Position numbers and translations under genes: made by a program. DNA of 64,000 nt from Streptomyces lincolnensis. GTDB lineage: Bacteria > Actinomycetota > Actinomycetes > Streptomycetales > Streptomycetaceae. Below are positions 34,644 through 42,256 of this stretch, one piece after another. The notes beneath the pieces were generated by a model. The model was not told the DNA's origin, made no database searches, and saw only the letters and a list, made by a program, of their open reading frames with translations. The stretch covers positions 7,378,001-7,442,000 of the forward strand of contig NZ_CP016438.1 of the NCBI RefSeq assembly GCF_001685355.1, written 5' to 3'. Every line of letters begins with the position of its first letter. Position 1 is the stretch's first letter.

Positions 34644-34676
34644 CACAGCGAATCCCAGCGAAGAATCCCAGCGGAA
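34629..34676. repeat. Three short direct repeats across the peptidase stop codon
   Basis: ATCCCAGCGAA occurs at 34629-34639 (encoding the last residues), 34652-34662 and, with one extra G, 34665-34676. The repeats end just before the terminator. They look like a local slippage duplication. Confidence 0.6.
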
Positions 34677-34695
34677 TAACTCAGTGACGAGACGC

Positions 34696-34735
34696 CCCGT
34701 GCCGTGCGACCATCTTCAGGTCGGCGCGGCACGGG
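34696..34735 (+). terminator. Hairpin after the M1 peptidase
   Basis: CCCGTGCCG.GCGACC pairs with GGTCGGCGCGGCACGGG around ATCTTCA. It is a long G+C stem with one internal irregularity, 52 bases after the stop and about 100 before hflX. Confidence 0.65.
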
Positions 34736-34832
34736 ACACGGGAATCTCCCGGGGTACTCGTGCGTTGTCCACAGTGAACGCTGATCGCCGTGGCGGTCGC
34801 CGTATCGGAATCCCCAACGACGTAAGGACCCA

Positions 34833-36326
34833 ATGACCTCCTCTTCATCTTCTTCCCAGGACACTGAGCGCGTCGCGCATGCCTACCCCGAAGGTCTTCG
34901 GGCCGATGCCCTGATGGAAGAGGACGTCGCCTGGAGCCACGAGATCGACGGAGACCGGGACGGTGACCAGTTCGACCGCTCCGAGCGTGCGGCCCTGCGC
35001 CGCGTCGCGGGCCTCTCCACCGAACTCGAGGACGTCACCGAGGTCGAGTACCGCCAGCTCCGCCTGGAGCGGGTCGTGCTCGTCGGCGTCTGGACCTCGG
35101 GGACCGCGCAGGACGCGGACAACTCCCTCGCCGAGCTCGCCGCCCTCGCGGAGACCGCGGGTGCTCTCGTGCTCGACGGCGTGATCCAGCGCCGCGACAA
35201 GCCCGACGCGGCCACCTACATCGGTTCCGGCAAGGCCGACGAGCTGCGCGACATCGTGCTGGAGACCGGCGCGGACACCGTCATCTGTGACGGTGAGCTC
35301 AGCCCGGGCCAGCTCATCCACCTCGAAGACGTCGTCAAGGTCAAGGTCATCGACCGTACGGCCCTGATCCTCGACATCTTCGCCCAGCATGCCAAGTCCC
35401 GAGAGGGCAAGGCGCAGGTCGCGCTCGCGCAGATGCAGTACATGCTGCCGAGGCTGCGAGGCTGGGGTCAGTCGCTGTCCCGTCAGATGGGCGGCGGCAA
35501 GGGCGGCGGTCTCGCCACCCGTGGTCCCGGTGAGACCAAGATCGAGACGGACCGGCGTCGGATCCGCGAGAAGATGGCGAAGATGCGCCGGGAGATCGCG
35601 GACATGAAGACCGGCCGCGAGATCAAGCGCCAGGAGCGCAAGCGCCACAAGGTGCCGTCGGTCGCCATCGCCGGCTACACCAACGCCGGCAAGTCCTCAC
35701 TGCTCAACCGCCTCACGGGCGCGGGCGTCCTCGTCGAGAACGCACTGTTCGCGACCCTCGACCCGACCGTGCGCCGGGCCGAGACCCCGAGCGGCCGCCT
35801 GTACACGCTGGCCGACACGGTCGGTTTCGTCCGGCACCTGCCGCACCACCTGGTCGAGGCGTTCCGCTCCACCATGGAGGAGGTCGGCGAGTCCGACCTG
35901 ATCCTGCACGTGGTGGACGGTTCGCATCCGAACCCGGAGGAGCAGCTGGCCGCTGTGCGCGAGGTGATCAGGGACGTCGGTGCCACCGGCGTGCCCGAGA
36001 TCGTCGTGATCAACAAGGCCGACGCGGCCGACCCGCTGACGCTCCAGCGGCTCATGCGGATCGAGAAGCGCTCCATCGCCGTCTCGGCCCGTACCGGCCG
36101 GGGCATCGAGGAACTGCTCGCCCTGATCGACAACGAGCTGCCGCGGCCCTCGGTCGAGATCGAGGCGCTCGTGCCGTACACCCACGGCAAGCTGGTCGCC
36201 CGCGCGCACGACGAGGGCGAGGTGATCTCCGCGGAGCACACCCCGGAGGGAACCCTGCTCAAGGCCCGGGTGCACGAGGAACTGGCGGCGGATCTCGCAC
36301 CGTACGTGCCGGCGCCGGTCGCCTGA
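34833..36326 (+). CDS. hflX: GTPase HflX
   Basis: 497 residues. HflX binds 50S/70S ribosomes and splits stalled or hibernating ribosomes. The N-terminal HflX domain (about 70-250) contains the signature YIGSGKADELRDIV and the Gly-rich loop QMGGGKGGGLATRGPGETKIE. The GTPase domain has G1 GYTNAGKSSLLN, G2/G3 TLDPTVRR and LADTVGFVR, G4 NKAD and G5 SARTG. The first 70 residues are Ser-rich and acidic, longer than in E. coli. AAGGA lies 4 nt before the ATG. It ends at a near-ideal bidirectional terminator. Confidence 0.95.
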   Translation: MTSSSSSSQDTERVAHAYPEGLRADALMEEDVAWSHEIDGDRDGDQFDRSERAALRRVAGLSTELEDVTEVEYRQLRLERVVLVGVWTSGTAQDADNSLAELAALAETAGALVLDGVIQRRDKPDAATYIGSGKADELRDIVLETGADTVICDGELSPGQLIHLEDVVKVKVIDRTALILDIFAQHAKSREGKAQVALAQMQYMLPRLRGWGQSLSRQMGGGKGGGLATRGPGETKIETDRRRIREKMAKMRREIADMKTGREIKRQERKRHKVPSVAIAGYTNAGKSSLLNRLTGAGVLVENALFATLDPTVRRAETPSGRLYTLADTVGFVRHLPHHLVEAFRSTMEEVGESDLILHVVDGSHPNPEEQLAAVREVIRDVGATGVPEIVVINKADAADPLTLQRLMRIEKRSIAVSARTGRGIEELLALIDNELPRPSVEIEALVPYTHGKLVARAHDEGEVISAEHTPEGTLLKARVHEELAADLAPYVPAPVA

Positions 36327-36387
36327 CCGACGCGGTGTCCCGGACCGCGACAGCGCTCCGGAGAGCCCGAAAGCCGTGAAGTGCGTG

Positions 36388-36424
36388 AAGGCCCGCCCCC
36401 TGCCTGTCGCAGGGGGCGGGCCTT
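36388..36424. terminator. Bidirectional terminator between hflX and protease gene
   Basis: Perfect 16-bp inverted repeat (arms AAGGCCCGCCCCCTGC and complement) around CTGTC, lying between two convergent genes. A-run/T-run ends on both strands are only 2 nt long. Confidence 0.85.
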
Positions 36425-36436
36425 GAGCGTGTGCGG

Positions 36437-37642
36437 TCACCGACCGCCGTAGGTCTTGCTCATGTTCTGGTAGAGCGTCTCGGCTTCCTGGCCGAGCTGC
36501 GGGCCCGCCAGCCAGGTGTTGTCGAGGGGGCCGATCGACGTGTTCGAGACCAGCTTGGTCGTGCCGCCCACCACCCGGAACCAGCCGCCGCCGGACGAAC
36601 CGCCGGTCATGGTGCAGCCGATCCGGTACATCGTCGGCAGCGCCGTGCCGAGCGAGAGGCGGCCCGGCCGGTCGAGGCACTTGAACATCTTCAGACCGTT
36701 GTAGGGCTCCGCCGCCGGGTAGCCCCAGGCACCCATCGTGGCGACGTCGGTCGCCGACGGGGCGGAGAAGTCGACGTCCAGGGCGCCCGTGGTCTCCTCC
36801 AGCGACCTGGCCCCGGACTCCGGCTTCACATGCAGCACGGCGAAGTCGTACGTCGCGCCCGCGCCGCCCGTGTCCGAGCCGCCCCGGATCCACTCGTTCG
36901 AGGTCGAGGCCCAGTCGGCCCACCAGTTGCCGTAGGGCGCGACCTCGGAGGCGGTGGCGTTGGCCAACTGCGCCTCGGACTTGCCCAGGTCGTTGTAGGC
37001 CGGGACGAAGACGATGTTGCGATACCAGCCGCCGCTGCCACCGGCGTGCACGCAGTGCCCCGCGGTCCACACCAGATTGGACTTGCCCGGGTGGTTCACG
37101 TCCTTGACGACCGTGCCGGAGCACACCTTCGGACCGTCGGGGGAGTCGAAGAAGATCTTCCCGACCGGGGCCGCGTTCACGTGGTACGGCGTCTTCTCCG
37201 CGGCCGCCTCGACGGGTGCCGGATCCGGGTCGCTGACGCCCTGGTCGGCGGCCGCGTCCTTGGTCGAGTACGTCTTGTTGGCCTCCGTCGCGGACTGCAT
37301 CCGCTCGGGCTTCCACAGACCCTCGATCACCGGGTTGACGAAGTCCTTCGCCTCACTGAGCCACTTGTCCTTGTCCCAGTTCTGCCAGCCGCCTGCCGCC
37401 CACTTGTCGACATCGATGCCGCGCTCCTTGAGCTTGTCGGCGAGGGCGGCCGGAATCTTGACCTTGCCCTCGGCGGCCGGGGAGGCGCTGGAGTCGGTGC
37501 CCGCCTTGTCGGCGGTGCCCTCGTCCGAGCCGTTGCAGGCGGTCGCGGTCAGGGCCAGGGCGGCGATGAGCCCGGTGGTGGCGAGGAGTGTGCGGTTGCG
37601 CCGCCCGCGTCGTGGCGCTGCGGGCGTACGTGTGGAACGCAT
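36437..37642 (-). CDS. Trypsin-like serine protease, lipoprotein (paralogue 1)
   Basis: 401 residues. Lipoprotein signal LIAALALTATAC gives a lipidated Cys, followed by an acidic Ala/Ser linker. A conserved pre-domain includes ALADKLKERGIDVDKWAAGG and WLSEAKDFVNPVIEGLWKPE. The chymotrypsin fold then has VWTAGHCVHAG (His), TYDFAVLHVKPE (Asp) and GCTMTGGSSGGGW (Ser). It is closely related to the next gene upstream, so the pair arose by tandem duplication. A set of octamer repeats lies 73-152 bp before its ATG, and it converges with hflX at a bidirectional terminator. Substrate unknown; it is likely an extracytoplasmic processing protease. Confidence 0.88.
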   Translation of the reverse strand: MRSTRTPAAPRRGRRNRTLLATTGLIAALALTATACNGSDEGTADKAGTDSSASPAAEGKVKIPAALADKLKERGIDVDKWAAGGWQNWDKDKWLSEAKDFVNPVIEGLWKPERMQSATEANKTYSTKDAAADQGVSDPDPAPVEAAAEKTPYHVNAAPVGKIFFDSPDGPKVCSGTVVKDVNHPGKSNLVWTAGHCVHAGGSGGWYRNIVFVPAYNDLGKSEAQLANATASEVAPYGNWWADWASTSNEWIRGGSDTGGAGATYDFAVLHVKPESGARSLEETTGALDVDFSAPSATDVATMGAWGYPAAEPYNGLKMFKCLDRPGRLSLGTALPTMYRIGCTMTGGSSGGGWFRVVGGTTKLVSNTSIGPLDNTWLAGPQLGQEAETLYQNMSKTYGGR

Positions 37643-37714
37643 GGTGCGGTAACCCCCGTGGGAACGTGCGAGTGTCGTGTGCGTGTCACATGCGGGGTGG
37701 ATCCTTGTGCATCT

Positions 37715-37794
37715 GATCCGTGGATCTGCCGATCTGTCGATCTGCGAACCCGTGGATCTGCGAACCCGTGTCTCTGTGGTTCTGTGGATCTCCC
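37715..37794. repeat. Ten-unit octamer tandem repeat upstream of protease 1
   Basis: Starting at 37715 the sequence keeps an 8-bp period for 80 bp. Units are variants of GATCTGTG (GATCCGTG, GATCTGCC, GATCTGTC, GATCTGCG, AACCCGTG and others). Two adjacent copies of the 16-mer GATCTGCGAACCCGTG (37739-37754 and 37755-37770) are identical. It lies between the two paralogous proteases in the promoter-side region of paralogue 1. Confidence 0.85.
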
Positions 37795-37901
37795 TTGAGG
37801 ACGACACCCCACTATGCCCGGGGAGTTGGGGGTGAACGGCGGTGAGGTGGTGAAGGTTTCTCCGAGACACCCCACCGCCGTACCCGGTGGCTACAGGACG
37901 G

Positions 37902-39125
37902 TCACTGGCCTGCGAACTTCTCGCTGACCGAGTCGTACACACCCTTGGCCGCATCGCCCAGCCGCGGACCGGCCAGCCAGCCCGCGGTCGCCGGGCCGAT
38001 CGAGGTGTTGGAGACCAGCGCCGGCCGACCGTCCGAGCCCGTCGCGACCCAGCCGCCCCCGGACGAACCCGCCGTCATGGTGCAGCCGATGCGGTACATC
38101 GTCGGGTCAGGCGCACTGATCGACAGCCGACCCGGCTTGTCCTGGCACTGGTACATCGACTGCCCGTCGAACGGCGCCGCCGCCGGATAGCCGGTCGCCG
38201 TGATGCTCTTCACCTGTGCCACCGCCGGAGCCTTGAAGTCCACCGGCAACGCCGAACCGACCGTCTCCTCCAGGGACTTGCCGTTCCCGCCCTCCTCCGG
38301 GGTCACATGGATGACCGCGAAGTCGTAGGAGGCGCCGTCACCGCCCGTCGCGCCGCCCTGCTCGATCCACTGATCCGAGGTCTGCGCCCAGTCACCCCAC
38401 CAGGCACCGTACGGAGCGGCCTCCTCCCGGGTGGCGTTCTGCAACTCCGCCGCCGTCCGACCCTCGTTGTTGTACGACGGCACGAACGCGATGTTGCGGT
38501 ACCAGCCGCCGTTCTTGCCCGCGTGCACGCAGTGCCCGGCCGTCCACACCAGGTTGGACTTGCCCGGGTTGGCCGGGTCCTGCACGACCGTCGCCGAGCA
38601 GACCATCGAGCCCTCGGGGGAGTCGAAGAACACCTTCCCCGCCGCGGGAACGCTGTCGTGATACGTAGGCGACACGGCCTTCGCGTCCACGGGCTCGGGC
38701 GTCGGGTCGGTCACGCCCTGGTCACCGGAGAGGTCGCCGGCGTCGACGGCGTTGTCCGGGTCCTCGGCCTTCCGCATCCGGTCCGGGTTCCACAGACCCT
38801 CGATGATCGGGTTGATGTACTCGTCGGCCTCACGCAGCCAGTCGTCCTTGTCCCAGTTCTTCCACTCGCCGTTCTTCCACTTGTCGATGTCGATCCCGTG
38901 CTCTTTGAGCCTGTCCCTCAGGTTGTCGGGGATCGTGATCTTGCCGTCGCTCTCGGACGGGGCGGAGGAACTGGCCTCGCCACCTGCTTCGGTGTTCCCC
39001 GAGCCGCAGGCGGTGGCGGTGAGCGCGAGCGCCGAGGCGAGCGCGACGGCGGCCAGTACGGGGGAGGTTCGGCGGCGCGCGTTCCCCCCTCGACGAGCGG
39101 TGAACGACGGCCGAATGGATCGCAT
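37902..39125 (-). CDS. Trypsin-like serine protease, lipoprotein (paralogue 2)
   Basis: 407 residues, same layout as the downstream paralogue. Lipobox LTATAC in ALASALALTATACGSG, the pre-domain (NLRDRLKEHGIDIDKWKNG, WLREADEYINPIIEGLWNPD), then the protease with VWTAGHCVHAG, SYDFAVIHVTPE and GCTMTAGSSGGGW. ATG 39125 has GGGGGAG 6 nt upstream; an in-frame start at 39197 lacks one. Four 11-bp direct repeats reminiscent of PHO boxes lie 67-110 bp upstream. The conserved pre-domain in both copies may be an inhibitory prosegment. Confidence 0.88.
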   Translation of the reverse strand: MRSIRPSFTARRGGNARRRTSPVLAAVALASALALTATACGSGNTEAGGEASSSAPSESDGKITIPDNLRDRLKEHGIDIDKWKNGEWKNWDKDDWLREADEYINPIIEGLWNPDRMRKAEDPDNAVDAGDLSGDQGVTDPTPEPVDAKAVSPTYHDSVPAAGKVFFDSPEGSMVCSATVVQDPANPGKSNLVWTAGHCVHAGKNGGWYRNIAFVPSYNNEGRTAAELQNATREEAAPYGAWWGDWAQTSDQWIEQGGATGGDGASYDFAVIHVTPEEGGNGKSLEETVGSALPVDFKAPAVAQVKSITATGYPAAAPFDGQSMYQCQDKPGRLSISAPDPTMYRIGCTMTAGSSGGGWVATGSDGRPALVSNTSIGPATAGWLAGPRLGDAAKGVYDSVSEKFAGQ

Positions 39126-39762
39126 GTCTGACTCCCCCAGAGTGGACGAACGTGGTGCTCGGGCCATGAACCGCGGGCTGGACTCCGCGGATCTCACGTC
39201 GATCTCACGCCGAGTTCATACCGGTCTCACGGACTTCGGGAACGGCATCACACGATATGCGCTCGCCACGGGGGACTTCCCGCGGAACCGCAACGGTTTC
39301 GCTACGAGCTGTCTGACCTGGCAATCATCCTCCGGCCCCCGGTGACTCGGCGGCCTCTCGCGCCCGACCCCGCTGGGCAGTTGGTCTCCTTCCGCTCGGC
39401 CTTTGGCATCAACAGGTGATGTCGGTCACGTGCGTTGACAGCTCTCTCCGAGTGCCGGGTCGGCCGACGGCCAGGAGAGCGCCGTCGCACTGGCATTGCC
39501 CGCTGTCGTGCGTTGCCGGCAGTCGCCTTGGCGGGACCCCCACCTGCGGTTCTCCATCCCAAGGATCTTGAAGTGACCCGTAACCCGGTGAGAAGTCCCA
39601 GGTTGGTAGCACTGGGGGCGTGGCGCGGGTCGTCGGTCCGGTCGCGTGCCCGAATCCCCGGCGTATTCGAGTGAAGACCCGCGGGGTTTCGTATGTCGAG
39701 TCGGGCGAGGAAGCGAGGCACTGCTCGCCCTGGACAGCGGGAGGACGGGGAGAACCGTGGCC
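39126..39762. other. 637-bp gap before the aminotransferase
   Basis: The left part carries the regulatory region of protease 2 (repeats at 39192-39235). The rest has no supported gene. GTTGACA at 39432-39438 could be a -35 element for the aminotransferase side but has no clear -10. No iron-box (DmdR/DtxR-type TTAGGTTAGGCTAACCTAA) was seen. GGGAGGACGGGGAG at 39739-39752 supplies the aminotransferase RBS. Confidence 0.5.
39192..39235 (-). promoter_or_regulatory. Four 11-bp direct repeats, PHO-box-like
   Basis: Units TCTCACGTCGA, TCTCACGCCGA, GTTCATACCGG and TCTCACGGACT follow without gaps. TCA is invariant at positions 3-5 of each unit, and the third unit fits the PhoP direct-repeat consensus (GTTCA...) best. 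The array lies 67-110 bp upstream of the protease 2 start, where an activator of the OmpR/PhoP class would bind one unit per DNA turn. Confidence 0.45.
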
Positions 39763-41916
39763 ATGACCGAAACCGGGGAGAACGCCGCGACTTTGTCCGG
39801 TGAGGGCGCGTCGCCTGGGGGAACCGCTGTGGCGGGTGAGGCTGCTTTGGGTGGTGGGGCTGTTTTGCGTGGTGCGGATGCTTCGTCGGGTGGCGTGGTC
39901 TCCTGCGATGAGAGTGGTTCGGTGCTTGCTGGCCGTGGTGGGCTCGATGCTTCGGATGCGGTGGCTTCGCGGGGTGGGGCGGTCGCGCACGGTGGGGTGG
40001 CTTCGTTCGAGGGGGTCGCTTCGGTGGGTGGTCCCGTTTCCGTGGGTGGTCCCGCTTCGCTTCGGGGGACAGCTTCGGCGGGTCGTGGTCCTTCGGACGG
40101 TGCCACCGCTGGGGCCATTGCCGGGCCCGGCGTTGGGCCCGTCGCGACCGCGTCCGGCGGTGCCGTCGTGGGACGCGCTGTTGGCGAGGCGCCCGCTGGG
40201 ACACGCTCGTCTCACGAGGCGACCCTGCGACGCCAGGCGGCGCGCGAGCCCGGGGCGCGCACCTATGCGCGCGCCCTGCCCATCGTCCCGGTTCGAGCCC
40301 GTGGGCTGACCATCGAGGGTGCGGACGGCCGCCGCTACCTGGACTGCCTCTCGGGCGCCGGGACTCTGGCCCTCGGCCACAACCACCCCGTGGTCCTGGA
40401 GGCGATCCGCACAGTCCTCGACTCGGGCGCACCGCTGCACGCCCTCGACCTCGCGACCCCCGTCCAGGACGCTTTCATCGCCGAGCTGTTCCGCACCCTG
40501 CCGCCCGGTCTCGCCGGCCGGGCACGGGTGCAGTTCTGCGGACCGGGCGCCACGGATGCCATGGATGCCGCCTTCGGACTGGTCCAGGCCGCGACCGGCC
40601 GCAGGGGGCTGCTCGCATTTTCCGGTGCCCGCCATGGCGTGGGGGCGGGGGGATTCGAGCAGGCCCGGGGGTTCGAGGCGTTTGTCGGGCGAGCCGGTGG
40701 GTTCGAGGTGTCTGGGAGAACCGGAGGGTTCGAGGCGTCCGGGGCAGCTCGGATGTTCGAGATGCCTGGGCAAGCTGAAGCACTTGAAGGAGCCGGGAAC
40801 GCTGGTGCGTTTCAGGGGCTTGCACAAGCTGGTGGGGGCCAGGGACCCGGGCGTGCGGGTGAGTTTGACAGGGCCGGGCGGGCCTTGGACGCGCCGCTCA
40901 CCCACCTGCCCTACCCGCAGGACTACCGCTGCCCGTTCGGCGTCGGCGGTGCACGGGGCGCCGACCTCGCGGCCCGCTGGACCGAGTCTGTTCTCGACGA
41001 CCCCAGGACGGGGACGCCGCTGCCCGCCGGGATGATCCTCGAAGCGGTCCAGGGCGAGGGTGGGGTGATTCCCGCCTCCGACGACTGGATGCGGCGCATG
41101 CGTGAGGTCACAGCCGCCCGGTCCGTCCCACTGATTGTCGACGAGACCCAGACCGGTGTCGGCCGCACCGGCGCCTTCTGGGCCGTGGACCACAGCGGTG
41201 TCACTCCCGATGTGATGATCCTCTCCAAGGCCATCGGCGGCAGTCTGCCCCTGTCCGTGGTCGTCCACAGCGACGCCCTGGACGTCGAGGAACCCGGCGT
41301 CCACACGAGCCCCTACCGCGGCAACCAGCTCGCTATGGCCGCCGGAACGGCGACCATGGCCTACGTCCGCGAAAACCATCTCGCCGAACGCGCGGCCACA
41401 CTCGGCTCCCGCATGCTCACACAACTCCAGGACCTGGCCCGGCAGTTCGCCGTCGTGGGTGAGGTGCGAGGGCGGGGACTGATGATCGGCGTCGAGATGG
41501 TGGAGCCGGTGGGGGTTGGTGAGGCGGGCGGGGGAGCATTGGGTGCTGGTGCTGGTGCTGGTGCTGGTGCTGGTGCTGGTGCTGGAAGCGGTGGGGCGCG
41601 GGGTGCGAGTGTCGGGTTCGGGGACGGCAGTGACCGTTCCGGTGGAGGCGTGGAGCTGGTCATGGAACCCCAGCCCGCCCGTGAACCACGCCCTGCCGCG
41701 CCCGCCCTCGCGACCGCCGTCCAGCGGGAGTGCCTGCGCCGCGGCTTGATCGTCGAACTCGGCGGACGCCACGGCAACGTCGTCCGCTTGCTCCCGCCGC
41801 TGACGATCAGCGACGAACAGGCGACCGCGGTGCTGGACCGACTGGCCGACGCGTTGGAGGCGGTGGCCCGCAGCAGCACCTACGGCGACCAGCAGCGCCA
41901 TCGGCAGGCGGGATAG
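39763..41916 (+). CDS. Class III PLP aminotransferase with low-complexity insertions (siderophore-type)
   Basis: 717 residues, far longer than the usual 450-480. The core resembles diaminobutyrate-2-oxoglutarate aminotransferases used in NIS siderophore pathways: ADGRRYLDCLSGAGTLALGH, VQFCGPGATDAMDAAFGLV, YPQDYRCPFGVGGARGADLA, AGMILEAVQGEGGVIPASDD and PLIVDETQTGVGRTGAFWAV, with the PLP lysine K489 in MILSKAIGGSLPLS. Extra material: residues 1-150, Gly/Ala/Ser-rich repeats; about 297-376, a decayed 9-residue GFE-repeat; about 585-640, including (GA)7. The inserts use many GGT/GCT/TTCG codons unlike the core. ATG 39763 was chosen (GGGAGG upstream); GTG 39757 is an alternative. First gene of the siderophore-like cluster. 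Confidence 0.85.
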   Translation: MTETGENAATLSGEGASPGGTAVAGEAALGGGAVLRGADASSGGVVSCDESGSVLAGRGGLDASDAVASRGGAVAHGGVASFEGVASVGGPVSVGGPASLRGTASAGRGPSDGATAGAIAGPGVGPVATASGGAVVGRAVGEAPAGTRSSHEATLRRQAAREPGARTYARALPIVPVRARGLTIEGADGRRYLDCLSGAGTLALGHNHPVVLEAIRTVLDSGAPLHALDLATPVQDAFIAELFRTLPPGLAGRARVQFCGPGATDAMDAAFGLVQAATGRRGLLAFSGARHGVGAGGFEQARGFEAFVGRAGGFEVSGRTGGFEASGAARMFEMPGQAEALEGAGNAGAFQGLAQAGGGQGPGRAGEFDRAGRALDAPLTHLPYPQDYRCPFGVGGARGADLAARWTESVLDDPRTGTPLPAGMILEAVQGEGGVIPASDDWMRRMREVTAARSVPLIVDETQTGVGRTGAFWAVDHSGVTPDVMILSKAIGGSLPLSVVVHSDALDVEEPGVHTSPYRGNQLAMAAGTATMAYVRENHLAERAATLGSRMLTQLQDLARQFAVVGEVRGRGLMIGVEMVEPVGVGEAGGGALGAGAGAGAGAGAGAGSGGARGASVGFGDGSDRSGGGVELVMEPQPAREPRPAAPALATAVQRECLRRGLIVELGGRHGNVVRLLPPLTISDEQATAVLDRLADALEAVARSSTYGDQQRHRQAG
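40024..40058. repeat. Two 17-bp direct repeats in the aminotransferase extension
   Basis: GTGGGTGGTCCCGTTTC (40024-40040) and GTGGGTGGTCCCGCTTC (40042-40058), an 18-bp period in frame, encode GGPVS and GGPAS. They sit in a wider field of degenerate Gly/Val/Ser repeats. Confidence 0.75.
40651..40890. repeat. Decayed 27-bp in-frame minisatellite in the aminotransferase
   Basis: Units start with GG(A/G)TTCGAG at 40651, 40669, 40699 and 40726, then drift to ATGTTCGAG (40753), GCACTTGAA (40780) and GAGTTTGAC near the end. The main period is 27 bp. Protein units follow GFExxGxxG (GFEVSGRTG, GFEASGAAR, MFEMPGQAE). The block interrupts the conserved aminotransferase fold between FSGARHGVGAG and LTHLPYPQDY. 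Confidence 0.85.
41542..41583. repeat. (GGTGCT)7 hexanucleotide microsatellite
   Basis: Seven perfect in-frame copies encode Gly-Ala repeats near the C-terminal part of the aminotransferase. Length change would add or remove two residues without frameshift. Confidence 0.95.
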
Positions 41917-42256
41917 TGCGGCGGCCGTGCTCCCGTACGTCCGCGAGCCTTGGCACGACCTCGGCGCCTCGTCGGACCCCGATCGCACTCGGTCTCGCCA
42001 ACGCGAGCGGCCCCACGCACGCGCATGGCACCACTGCCGCACGTGACCCCAGCCATGCCCGCGGAGACACAGCGCTTCGAACGGCCATACCCGCGAGGCC
42101 ACTTCGGACTTCGCCGACTGACTCTTCCCGAACATCGGTCGCCTCCAACGGAATTCTTCGATATCTGGACCACCCAAGCCCGACGCACACCCTGGCCCCC
42201 ACGCCGCGCAGATCCCCTCTGGTCGCGCCGACCAGGACCACCCCGAGGACCACCTC
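41917..42256. other. 340-bp gap inside the siderophore-like cluster
   Basis: No gene with a credible start, family feature or Shine-Dalgarno site. The frame is open on the plus strand across much of it (from 41950) but encodes a Pro/Arg-rich product without similarity I recognise. GAGGA at 42244-42248 serves the next gene. No terminator or iron-box was recognised. Confidence 0.5.
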
